Part shown: one piece after another, positions 16,244 to 24,228 of the stretch | Numbering within the stretch: the stretch's first letter is position 1 | Layout: every line of letters starts with the position of its first letter | Assembly: GCF_001070715.1 (NCBI RefSeq) | Contig: NZ_JVRR01000137.1 | Span: 1 to 64,000 of the forward strand | Length of the DNA: 64,000 bases | Source of the DNA: Streptococcus pseudopneumoniae | GTDB lineage: Bacteria; Bacillota; Bacilli; Lactobacillales; Streptococcaceae | Direction: 5' to 3' | The notes under the pieces: model-generated | The model's database searches: none | What the model was told of the DNA's origin: nothing | The model's input: the letters and a program-made list of their open reading frames with translations, nothing else | Made by a program: the position numbers and the translations under genes

Positions 16244-16290
16244 GGGAATCATGAGATTCTCCTATTTTCGTATAGATGAAAGGAGCGAGT

Positions 16291-17949
16291 ATGGAAGTAA
16301 TACAATTATTGGCTATGTTTCGTGGAACAATTCCAAAAGATAGGGAGAAAATGGACCTATTTCTTCGTTACCAAGCGCAACATTTTGATGAGAAATGGCA
16401 GGACTTGGTAGAGAGTTTTTTAGCTGAAGAGGGCAAGATAGAAGAGATATCTCATGTCTATTCTTTTCATCAAGATATTGTTTCTTTCCTAGAGGCCAGT
16501 TCTGAAAATAATGACCAAGATTTAGAAAGTTACACAAGAAATTTTGGACAAGCAGGTCTAAGTAAATTATCTCAATTAAGTAATTTTGAGAAAAATTTGG
16601 TGCTAGAAGTCGCATCCTATAATCTTTCCACTCGATTTTACAGCCAATCTGAAAAAGAGAAGTTAGAACCATTAAGTGAGCTTGTATTTCATCAGAATCA
16701 GGATGTCAATTTAGTCAATGTCTATCGGGTTGCGAATAATCTATCTGACCGCATTAGTAGAGATATAGAGGAGTTTCTTCTAATGGTTGATTCCAAAGAA
16801 CTAAAAAAAGAGGTTCTTGAGATTCATTTTGAAGAAAAAGAGGGAGACATTCTAGCCAATTTGGGTTCAGAATTGATGGCTACTTTAGATACCGTTACGG
16901 ATCTTGTCCATCATGAAGAAAACTACACACAACTCCCACTGACACAAAAACTGAAGATTATTACTCATTTTGATGAAGTAAAGGCTATAAGAGAAAAGTC
17001 TAAGCAAGTAACGGAAGCGGTCTTACCTTTAGATAATATTGACCAGGTAGAAGAAGATGTGGAAGTTCATTCCCTATCTAAAGTAGATAAAATTGTAGAA
17101 GAAGCTTTGAGGGAATATCCAATCGGTTCACAAGTAAGTTATAAAGGACAAGTATTTCAGTTGGTTTCGATTGAAAATGCACAGTTAAATGACTTAGTTC
17201 GCCTAGAGCTATTCAATGATTCCAACCAGTTATTTGAAGAAAATCCTATCTTATACTTGAACAGTTTGAAAGAGATTGAACAAGTATTGTCTCATGTAGA
17301 ACTTGAAAAAGAAGATTCAAAGATTGAGATGGATTCATCAAGTGAAAGTCAGGAAATAAATTTGTTTTCCTACCTGGAAGAAGAAAATGAAAATGAAAAT
17401 GAAAAGGATAAGGAAACAGAAACGCTTATTGTAGGCATAGAAGAGACGGATGTCCCTGTTCAAGATTTTGTTTTTCCAGATGATTTAGAGGACTTTTATC
17501 CTAAGACAAATCGAGAAAAGATTGAAACGTATATCGCCGCTATTGAACTTGTTAAAAGATTAGAAAAAGAGAGACGACAAGCAAGTTCAGAAGAACAAGA
17601 GCTACTCGCAAAGTATGTCGGCTGGGGCGGTCTTGCCAATGAATTTTTTGATGAACTCAATCCAAAGTATGAAGCAGAACGTTTAACTCTTAGGAGCTTA
17701 GTAAGTAAATCAGAATACTCCACTATGAAACAAAGTTCTCTTACAGCCTATTATACAGACCCAATGATCATTCGCCAGATTTGGCAAAAATTACTGGATG
17801 ATGGTTTTGAAGGGGGAAGGATATTAGATCCTTCTATGGGGTTTCGTGTCATAATAATGACACAGGCAAATAGTCAAGTAAATACAAGGGTTTTAGAGCT
17901 TCTACCAAAGTTTAAAATCAAAAAAATGAATCGTTGGTGTGCTGTTTAG
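16291..17949 (+). pseudogene. Methylase/SNF2-helicase gene of the outer ICE, truncated by insertion
   Basis: About 517 residues remain of what is normally a protein of some 2000 or more. The ATG at 16291 is chosen over one at 16276 because AAAGGAG precedes it. Recognisable parts are the YVGWGGLANEFFDEL segment and ILDPSMG, the S-adenosylmethionine-binding motif of the N6-adenine methylase domain. These correspond to [11 protein letters not shown] and [11 protein letters not shown] in the intact homologue at 34839. At base 17841/17842 the homology stops, and about 35 unrelated residues follow before the stop. The rest of the gene, including the helicase, should lie to the right of the inserted elements, outside this window. 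Confidence 0.85.
17846..17863. other. Palindrome at the left edge of the second ICE
   Basis: GTGTCAT (17846-17852) and ATGACAC (17857-17863) form a perfect inverted repeat around AATA, 4 bp inside the junction with the outer methylase gene. It could be a recombinase binding site of the attachment region. Confidence 0.5.
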
Positions 17950-18008
17950 AGCAGTTATTACGAAAATAAATGTTGTAAACAGTACATCAGCATAAAGGAG
18001 GAACTCAT

Positions 18009-18857
18009 ATGTCTAGGGTGAAAAAAGAGACGATTGAAGCAAAAGGTTTTGCTATTCAAATTTATACTGAAGACTTTAAAAACGACTATATAAGTCTAAC
18101 GGATATTGCTAGATATAAAAGTGATGAGCCAAGTGATGTAATTAAAAATTGGATGAGAAGAAAAGATACAATTGAATTTCTTGGTTTATGGGAAAGCTTA
18201 AACAACATGAATTTCAATTCGGTCGAATTCGACCGAATTAAATCGGAAGCTGGATATAATTCCTTTACACTGTCCCCTAAGAAATGGGTAGAAAAAACAG
18301 ACGCAATCGGAATTATCTCAAAAGGCGGAAGATATGGTGGTGCATTTGCACATACAGATATTGCCTTTGAATTTGCTTCATGGATTTCTGCTGAATTTAA
18401 GATGTATGTAATTCAGGATTACAAAAGACTTAAGTCAGATGAAAACTCTAAGCTATCATTAGGTTGGAATCTTAATCGAGAAATTTCCAAGATTAACTAC
18501 AAAATTCATACAGATGCAATCAAAGAATATCTCTTAAAAGATCTTACCAACGAACAGTTGTCTTACAAGTATGCAAGTGAAGCAGATATGCTCAATGTAG
18601 CCTTGTTTAACAAGAGAGCTAAACAGTGGCGTGAAGAAAATCCTGAGTTAAAGGGTAATATGAGAGACTATGCAAGTCTGAATGAATTACTTGTTCTTGC
18701 AAATATGGAAAGCTATAATGCAATTCTTATTGGTAAAGGTATGGAACAAAAAGAAAGAATGATAGAACTTAGAAAGCTTGCCAGAACTCAGCTGATGTCA
18801 ATTGAAAAGTTGAACAATACAGGAATTAAGAGCTTAGAAGATAAGTCAAAGAAGTAG
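18009..18857 (+). CDS. KilA-N domain protein
   Basis: The 282-residue protein carries a KilA-N DNA-binding domain at about residues 10-140: DYISLTDIARYKSDEPSDVI, then NSFTLSPKKWVEKTDAIGI and GGRYGGAFAHTDIAFEFASW. A C-terminal helical part (about 150-270) is typical of phage and ICE relatives. RBS AAAGGAGGAACTC precedes the ATG. It is the first intact gene of the second ICE and may be a regulator. A 24-nt perfect palindrome lies inside the coding sequence at 18216-18239. Confidence 0.85.
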   Translation: MSRVKKETIEAKGFAIQIYTEDFKNDYISLTDIARYKSDEPSDVIKNWMRRKDTIEFLGLWESLNNMNFNSVEFDRIKSEAGYNSFTLSPKKWVEKTDAIGIISKGGRYGGAFAHTDIAFEFASWISAEFKMYVIQDYKRLKSDENSKLSLGWNLNREISKINYKIHTDAIKEYLLKDLTNEQLSYKYASEADMLNVALFNKRAKQWREENPELKGNMRDYASLNELLVLANMESYNAILIGKGMEQKERMIELRKLARTQLMSIEKLNNTGIKSLEDKSKK

Positions 18858-18868
18858 AGAGGTATGTT

Positions 18869-19150
18869 ATGAGATGGGCATTGAAAATTATCTTATTTCC
18901 AATAATATTGCTCTTGTCGATACTAATTGCTTTTCTAAAATTTATTATAAAAGTTAGCGGAATGATTTTAGGTATAATATCTTTTCTAGTATTTATTGGA
19001 GCAGTAGCTTGCTTCATACAAAAAGATATGGCAACAGGAATGGTAGCATTACTTATAGCATTCTTAATCAGTCCTTATGGACTACCTAAAATTGCACTGT
19101 GGATTACAGCATACCTTGAAGTAGCGAAAGATACATTAAAGGAAATATAA
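18869..19150 (+). CDS. Small membrane protein, ICE-conserved
   Basis: The 93-residue protein has three hydrophobic stretches (about residues 5-25, 28-48 and 57-75) and a short charged C-terminal tail. RBS AGAGAGG precedes the start. It resembles the small membrane proteins (CD1845-type) that accompany KilA-N and initiator genes in Tn1549-like elements, as I recall. Function is unknown; exclusion or regulation are possibilities. Confidence 0.65.
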   Translation: MRWALKIILFPIILLLSILIAFLKFIIKVSGMILGIISFLVFIGAVACFIQKDMATGMVALLIAFLISPYGLPKIALWITAYLEVAKDTLKEI

Positions 19151-19158
19151 GAGATCTA

Positions 19159-19189
19159 AGACGATGGAACATAAATCTATCGTCTTTTT
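19159..19189 (+). terminator. Rho-independent terminator
   Basis: AGACGAT at 19159-19165 pairs with ATCGTCT at 19179-19185, followed by a T-run. A near-identical stem and downstream sequence occur at 23408-23442. Confidence 0.75.
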
Positions 19190-19223
19190 CTATGCCTAAA
19201 TTTAAGAGAAAGGAGGCGATGAA

Positions 19224-20261
19224 ATGAGTATGTATTTATTTGATGAACAACCTATACTGGCAAATAAAGCATTAGCCAGAGAATTAGGCTTAAATGAAGC
19301 TCTTGTGCTTCAACAAATAAATTACTGGATTGAGATAAATAAGAAGTCTGGTAACAATTATCATGATGGCAAGTATTGGACATATAACTCAATACGAGCA
19401 TGGCAAGAAAAAGATTTTGACTATTTAAGTGTTGATACAGTAAAACGAACTTTTTCTAAGCTTGAAAAAGCGGGCTATCTTTTAGTTGGAAATTATAATA
19501 AAGATCCTAGAGACAAAACGAAGTGGTACACAATAAATGACAAAAAATTAGAAGAGCTTTATCTTGAACTAAATCAAAGAAAACAAGATAAAGAAAGAGA
19601 AATACTAGAACAAGTAAGTAAAAGAGATATGCCTAATGCATTAGGGCAAAATGCACCAATGGAAGAGGGCAAAATCAACCAATGCAATGAGGCATTTAGC
19701 ACCGATGCATTTGATGAAAATCTGCCAGTGCATTATGGCAACTTGCATGAACCATTACCAGAGATTACTACAAATAATTCATCAAAGATTACTTCATATA
19801 TTTCTACAGAGAATTCCTCCCACCTACCCATCTATGAAAAAGATACATTTTATTTAAGGGATGGAATGGAGGATGGACGTAAAAAAATAAAATCATATAA
19901 ATCTTGTTTAGAAGAATTAAGAGAAAGTACAGGATATAACGAACACATGAGGCTAGGTAATAAGATTATTGCTAAAACCTTTGATGAAATAATTAAAGTT
20001 TTAGCTGATGTTATGGTATTAAATGCAGAAGATACAGTAACAATAAATCAAACGAAATTACCAGCATATGTTGTTCAAGAGAGATTTAGAGAATTAGATT
20101 CTTCGCATATGGAGTATCTTGTAAATGCTTTATCAGAGAACGAATCAAAAATAAGAAATGTAAGAGCATTTATTTTAACGGCAGCATATAATGCACCAAG
20201 CAATATGGATGCCTATTATACAGCACTTGTTAGTTATGATATGAGGGAAGGAGGTTACTGA
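19224..20261 (+). CDS. Replication initiator/replisome-organiser-like protein of the second ICE
   Basis: The 345-residue protein has an N-terminal winged-helix domain (ANKALARELGLNEALVLQQI, then YWTYNSIRAWQEKDFDYLSVDTVKR at about residues 15-80) typical of replisome organisers and initiators on mobile elements. A polar linker (about 115-205) follows, then a C-terminal helical domain (residues 235-340). GAAAGGAGGCGATG precedes the ATG. It probably starts replication of the excised circle, by analogy with RepA at 1659. It overlaps the next gene by 1 bp. Confidence 0.7.
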   Translation: MSMYLFDEQPILANKALARELGLNEALVLQQINYWIEINKKSGNNYHDGKYWTYNSIRAWQEKDFDYLSVDTVKRTFSKLEKAGYLLVGNYNKDPRDKTKWYTINDKKLEELYLELNQRKQDKEREILEQVSKRDMPNALGQNAPMEEGKINQCNEAFSTDAFDENLPVHYGNLHEPLPEITTNNSSKITSYISTENSSHLPIYEKDTFYLRDGMEDGRKKIKSYKSCLEELRESTGYNEHMRLGNKIIAKTFDEIIKVLADVMVLNAEDTVTINQTKLPAYVVQERFRELDSSHMEYLVNALSENESKIRNVRAFILTAAYNAPSNMDAYYTALVSYDMREGGY

Positions 20262-20746
20262 TGATAAATGAAGAAATTTCTAATAGAGTAGTTAATATTG
20301 AAATTAATGTCTTAAAGGCAACATATCAAGAAATCTTAAGCCAGGTAAAGAAGTTACAACAGAGATCAAAACAACATGGTGGCTTGGATAAACTTATAAA
20401 GGCTGAGGGAAATGAAGTCACACTTAAAGATATGGTTAAGAAAGGGCAGCTTGAAGAAATCAATGTTAAAGATGGTGAATTAAAAGAATTAAAAAAAGAA
20501 TTGAATAAATATGGCGTTAAATTCTCAGTGATGAAAGATAAGGAAACAGGTACACATTCAGTATTCTTCCAAGCAAAAGATACAAAAGTTATGAATAAAG
20601 CTTTTCAAAATGTGCTTTCAAATATTGAGAAGAAAGAGAAAAATAAGGAGTCAATTCACAAGAATATTGAGAAGTTCAAGGAGATGGCTAAAAACTCTGT
20701 TTCCAAAGATAAAATCAAGAATAAACAAAAGGAGCAGAGCCTATGA
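20261..20746 (+). CDS. PcfB-family protein (DUF3801)
   Basis: The 161-residue protein begins MINEEISNRVVNIEINVLKATY and contains GELKELKKELNKYGVKFSVM and a strand GTHSVFFQAKDTKVMNKAF. This is the DUF3801/PcfB pattern. PcfB is an accessory factor linking the relaxosome with the coupling protein. The last 40 residues are lysine-rich. It overlaps virD4 by 4 bp and the initiator by 1 bp, so it is tightly coupled to both. Confidence 0.8.
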   Translation: MINEEISNRVVNIEINVLKATYQEILSQVKKLQQRSKQHGGLDKLIKAEGNEVTLKDMVKKGQLEEINVKDGELKELKKELNKYGVKFSVMKDKETGTHSVFFQAKDTKVMNKAFQNVLSNIEKKEKNKESIHKNIEKFKEMAKNSVSKDKIKNKQKEQSL

Positions 20747-22524
20747 TAGATAAAATATTACAGGACATCAAAGGCTTATTTAAGGTGCAAGATAAGGTAA
20801 AGTTTCTAAAGCAGAACATTCCCTATCTTGCATTTTTCTATGTTGGCAATATCTTTTCTCGTCATGTACGAGCATATACGGGTGGCGATGTGATAGACAA
20901 AATCTTTCAAGGGATATTAGAGATTAATACGATGAGCTTTATTACGAGTATTCATCCTACGGATATTATAATGGGCGTGGTAGTAGCTGTTTTAATCAAA
21001 TTTATCGTATATACCAAAGGGAAAAATGCTAAAAAGTTCAGACAGGGGAAAGAGTATGGTTCAGCACGATGGGGAAATGAAAAAGATATAGAGCCATATA
21101 TGGATGAAAAGTTTCAAAACAATATCCTGCTTACGCAAACAGAACGATTAACTATGAATGGCAGACCGGCTAATCCTAAGTATGCAAGAAATAAGAATGT
21201 TCTTGTCATCGGTGGATCAGGAAGTGGAAAAACAAGGTTTTATGTAAAACCGAACTTAATGCAAATGCACAGCAGCTATTGTGTAACTGATCCGAAAGGA
21301 ACGATAGTCCTTGAGTGCGGTAAGATGCTTGAAGATAACGGATATGAGATAAAAATCTTAAATACAATTAACTTCAAAAAGAGCATGAAGTACAATCCAT
21401 TCGCTTATCTCAGAAGTGAAAAAGATATACTCAAATTAGTACAGACAATCATCGCAAACACCAAGGGAGAAGGAGAAAAAGCAGGAGAAGATTTTTGGGT
21501 GAAAGCTGAGAAGCTCTATTACACTGCACTTATAGGATACATCTTCTATGAAGCTCCAAGAGAAGAAAAGAACTTTGCAACACTTCTCGATATGATAGAC
21601 GCTTCAGAAGTTAGAGAAGATGATGAAACCTATATGAATCCGATAGACAGACTCTTTGAAGCACTGGAAAAGAAAGAGCCTACACACTTTGCAGTGAAGC
21701 AATATAAAAAGTACAAATTGGCTGCCGGAAAAACAGCCAAGTCTATTCTTATTTCATGTGGTGCAAGGCTTGCTCCATTTGACATTCAGGAACTTAGGGA
21801 CTTGATGAGCGAAGATGAACTTGAGCTTGATACTCTTGGAGATAGAAAAACAGCACTCTTTGTTATTATCTCTGATACAGATGATACTTTTAACTTTGTG
21901 GTGTCTATCATGTACTCACAGCTATTTAACTTACTTTGCGATAAGGCAGATGACGAGTACGGGGGAAGATTACCTGTTCATGTAAGATGCCTTCTTGATG
22001 AGTTTGCAAATATAGGCTTAATTCCCAAATTTGAGAAATTGATTGCGACAATCCGTTCAAGAGAAATTTCAGCAAGTATTATCTTGCAGGCACAATCTCA
22101 GCTAAAGGCAATCTACAAGGACAATGCAGATACGATTGTAGGTAACTGTGATAGCACGCTATTCTTGGGTGGAAAGGAGAAAACAACACTTAAAGAGCTA
22201 TCAGAAACGCTTGGAAAGGAAACGATAGATCTATATAACACTTCTGAAACAAGATCCAATGCTAATAGTTATGGACTAAATTATCAAAAGACAGGAAAGG
22301 AGCTGATGAGTCAGGATGAGATAACTGTTATGGATGGCAGTAAATGTATTTTTCAGCTTCGAGGTGTCAGACCGTTTTTGTCAGACAAATTCGATATTAC
22401 AAAGCACAAGAATTACAAGCTCTTGGAAGACTATGATAAAAAGAATGTGTTTGATATTGAAGAATACATCAGAAGAAAAGGCAAAGTTAAGATGAATAGA
22501 AATACAGTAATTACAAGATTGTAA
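20743..22524 (+). CDS. VirD4-like type IV coupling protein (second ICE)
   Basis: The 593-residue TraG/VirD4 ATPase has N-terminal membrane segments (about residues 25-40 and 63-83), EYGSARWGN, Walker A GGSGSGKTRFY near residue 156, CLLDEFANIGLIPKFEKLI near residue 415 and LGGKEKTTLKELSETLG near residue 475. It passes the relaxase-DNA complex to the transfer channel. It is the second complete coupling protein in the window and is clearly diverged from the one at 6636. Confidence 0.93.
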   Translation: MIDKILQDIKGLFKVQDKVKFLKQNIPYLAFFYVGNIFSRHVRAYTGGDVIDKIFQGILEINTMSFITSIHPTDIIMGVVVAVLIKFIVYTKGKNAKKFRQGKEYGSARWGNEKDIEPYMDEKFQNNILLTQTERLTMNGRPANPKYARNKNVLVIGGSGSGKTRFYVKPNLMQMHSSYCVTDPKGTIVLECGKMLEDNGYEIKILNTINFKKSMKYNPFAYLRSEKDILKLVQTIIANTKGEGEKAGEDFWVKAEKLYYTALIGYIFYEAPREEKNFATLLDMIDASEVREDDETYMNPIDRLFEALEKKEPTHFAVKQYKKYKLAAGKTAKSILISCGARLAPFDIQELRDLMSEDELELDTLGDRKTALFVIISDTDDTFNFVVSIMYSQLFNLLCDKADDEYGGRLPVHVRCLLDEFANIGLIPKFEKLIATIRSREISASIILQAQSQLKAIYKDNADTIVGNCDSTLFLGGKEKTTLKELSETLGKETIDLYNTSETRSNANSYGLNYQKTGKELMSQDEITVMDGSKCIFQLRGVRPFLSDKFDITKHKNYKLLEDYDKKNVFDIEEYIRRKGKVKMNRNTVITRL

Positions 22525-22561
22525 TATTTTCTGTTATAGCTTTATGTGACATGGGTATATT

Positions 22562-22570
22562 TGGTATAAT
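22562..22570 (+). promoter_or_regulatory. Extended -10 promoter for the VOC/TfoX pair
   Basis: TGGTATAAT forms an extended -10 element 31 bp before the ATG at 22601. The -35 region is poor, as usual for this promoter class. It would let the two passenger genes be expressed independently of the transfer operon. Confidence 0.55.
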
Positions 22571-22600
22571 AGAATAAATTAGAATTTATAGGAGGTAACG

Positions 22601-23029
22601 ATGAACAAGATTACTTGTATTTGTTTAGGTGTTAAAGATATGGAAAGGTCAATCAAGTTTTATAGAGACGGTTTAGGATATAAGACTGATTGTACAGAAA
22701 ATAATCCGCCGGTATGTTTTTTTGATACTCCGGGAACAAAGTTCGAATTATTTCCTTTAGAACAATTAGCAAAAGATATTAATGAAAATAATCCACCAAA
22801 AGGAAATGGATTTTCTGGGATTACATTAGCTTACAATGTTGAACATAAAGAAGATGTAGATAATGTGATTGAATTAGTAAGAAAAGCAGGTGGGGAAATT
22901 GTAAAAGAGCCACAGGAAGTTTTCTGGGGTGGATATCATGCGTATTTTTCGGATCCAGATGGATACTATTGGGAAGTTTCATGGGGACCGCATTTTCAAT
23001 TTGATGAAAATGGATTGCTGAAATTTTGA
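22601..23029 (+). CDS. VOC-superfamily protein (glyoxalase/dioxygenase fold)
   Basis: The 142-residue protein contains the two beta-alpha-beta-beta-beta modules of the vicinal oxygen chelate fold: ITCICLGVKDMERSIKFYRDGLGY at the start and GYHAYFSDPDGYYWEVSWGP near the end. Likely metal ligands include E in YYWEV, with others less certain. Substrates in this family range from methylglyoxal adducts to antibiotics, and none can be assigned here. RBS AGGAGGTAACG precedes the ATG. It is cargo inside the conjugation gene cluster. Confidence 0.85.
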   Translation: MNKITCICLGVKDMERSIKFYRDGLGYKTDCTENNPPVCFFDTPGTKFELFPLEQLAKDINENNPPKGNGFSGITLAYNVEHKEDVDNVIELVRKAGGEIVKEPQEVFWGGYHAYFSDPDGYYWEVSWGPHFQFDENGLLKF

Positions 23030-23048
23030 GGATAAATAGGAAAAGAGT

Positions 23049-23369
23049 ATGGCTTCAAGTAAAGAATATTTAGATTTTATTTTAGAACAATTATCCGATT
23101 TGAAAGAAATAACATATCGTGCAATGATGGGTGGATATATAATTTATTATCGTGGAAAAATTGTTGGTGGAATTTATAGTGATAGATTTTTAGTGAAGCC
23201 TGTAAAATCTGCAATAGAATATATGGAAAATGCAATATATGAATTGCCATATGATGGAGCAAAGGAAATGTTATTGGTAGATGATTTAGATAACAAGGAG
23301 TTTTTAACTGGTTTAATTAATGCAATGTATGATGAATTACCTGCACCAAAACCAAAGAAAAAGAAATAA
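23049..23369 (+). CDS. TfoX/Sxy N-terminal domain protein
   Basis: The 106-residue protein contains the TfoX-like pattern YLDFILEQLSDLKEITYRAMMGGYIIYYRGKIVGGIYSDRFLVKP, where MMGGY and the KP strand are family marks. Sxy/TfoX regulates competence in Proteobacteria, but stand-alone domains of this size in Firmicutes have no known role. It lies 19 bp after the VOC gene and likely shares its transcript. The C-terminal tail is basic (KPKKKK). Confidence 0.85.
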   Translation: MASSKEYLDFILEQLSDLKEITYRAMMGGYIIYYRGKIVGGIYSDRFLVKPVKSAIEYMENAIYELPYDGAKEMLLVDDLDNKEFLTGLINAMYDELPAPKPKKKK

Positions 23370-23407
23370 TAAAATCCCAGTTTGTCGAACTGAATATAAG
23401 ATATTAA

Positions 23408-23442
23408 AGACGATAGAAAAGTAACATCTATCGTCTTTTTTA
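23408..23442 (+). terminator. Rho-independent terminator
   Basis: AGACGATAGA at 23408-23417 pairs perfectly with TCTATCGTCT at 23427-23436, followed by six T. It ends the VOC/TfoX transcript and shares its core with the hairpin at 19159. Confidence 0.85.
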
Positions 23443-23685
23443 ATGCCTATTTTCAATTTATATTGCGATCAATAAATAGGAAAAACTCGCAGAGAAGCTA
23501 ACTAGTATTTCAAATGCCGCTCACTAATATATACACGACAAAATGCTAGTTCCCTTAAATATGTTACAGAAAGTAAAGGAGAAAAGATGATAAGGATAAG
23601 AAGCCCTACTTAATAGACAACTAAATATACAAATACTTGGCGATTGAAATTAACTTTTTAGTCGCTTTTTTAATTGGAGGAAAAA
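23443..23685 (+). promoter_or_regulatory. Leader region with possible leader peptide and attenuator
   Basis: No gene of normal size is present. AAAGGAG precedes an ATG at 23587 that opens an eight-codon frame (MIRIRSPT). Downstream, GCGATT and AGTCGC flank 14 bases and are followed by a run of T, forming a weak terminator-like hairpin at about 23641-23671. This sits directly before the ribosome binding site of the SSB gene. The layout of short peptide then hairpin is that of a translational attenuator, but the hairpin is weak. Confidence 0.35.
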
Positions 23686-23997
23686 ATGGACAAAAAAATG
23701 ATTAATATCAATGCCAATCTGTTAAAAGAACCTACTTTTGGAACTTTTACAAGAGGTGATGAAGAAGTTCAAGTTGTAAATTTTGCTCTTTCGAAAGGAT
23801 ATGGAAAAGGTAGAGAGTATATCAACTGTGCAGCCTATGGCAATAAATCTGAAGTGGCTAAGGAATTTTCAGAAGGTGATTTCATTCATGTATATGGCTA
23901 CTTCAATAGACGGACTAAAAATGGAAAGACATATAAGAATTTTGTAGTTATGTCTATGAACAAAATTGAAAAGAAAGAAGAAAACGAGGAGGAATAA
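23686..23997 (+). CDS. Single-stranded DNA-binding protein (SSB-like)
   Basis: The 103-residue protein has an OB fold of SSB type: INANLLKEPTFGTFTRGDEEVQVVNFALSKGYG, then INCAAYGNKSEVAKEFSEGDFIHVYGYF. The ATG at 23686 is used because TTGGAGGAAAAA before it is the ribosome binding site; an upstream TTG in frame would include that site. It lacks the long acidic tail of host SSB but ends in acidic residues (KKEENEEE). It probably coats the transferred strand. It ends 3 bp before the pilin-like gene. Confidence 0.85.
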   Translation: MDKKMININANLLKEPTFGTFTRGDEEVQVVNFALSKGYGKGREYINCAAYGNKSEVAKEFSEGDFIHVYGYFNRRTKNGKTYKNFVVMSMNKIEKKEENEEE

Positions 23998-24000
23998 ATA

Positions 24001-24216
24001 ATGGATTTTTTCGTACAAGCAGTTAATGTATTAAAGATTTTGGTAATGGCAGTAGGTGCTGGTCTTGGAGCATGGGGTGTTATTAACCTTATGGAGGGAT
24101 ATGGTAATGATAATCCTGGAGCAAAATCTCAGGGCATTAAGCAGCTAATGGCTGGTGGAGGCATCGTTCTAATCGGCTTAAAACTAATCCCATTACTTTC
24201 AAATGTATTGAAGTAA
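24001..24216 (+). CDS. Maff2-family small membrane protein (VirB2-like)
   Basis: The 71-residue protein has two hydrophobic helices (ILVMAVGAGLGAWGVINLM and AGGGIVLIGLKLIPLL) around a polar loop with NDNPGAKSQGIKQ. This is the Maff2-type pattern. The position between ssb and virB6 matches the VirB2/pilin place in the system. It is the counterpart of 8537-8779 in the outer ICE. Confidence 0.8.
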   Translation: MDFFVQAVNVLKILVMAVGAGLGAWGVINLMEGYGNDNPGAKSQGIKQLMAGGGIVLIGLKLIPLLSNVLK

Positions 24217-24228
24217 GGAGAGTAGCTT

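Larger units (their letters stand above)
1415..17841 (+). mobile_element. Outer ICE, Tn5252/ICESa2603-type (left part)
   Basis: This is a block of co-oriented genes in the order seen in Tn5252/ICESa2603-type streptococcal elements: RepA-like initiator, C5 methyltransferase, small conserved proteins, PcfB-like, VirD4, pilin-like, VirB6, PrgI, VirB4, lysozyme/CHAP, then the giant methylase/helicase. The integrase and relaxase of this element are not in the window. The right limit is where the methylase/helicase coding sequence loses its expected continuation after the DPSMG motif. Family membership is inferred from gene content and order. Confidence 0.8.
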
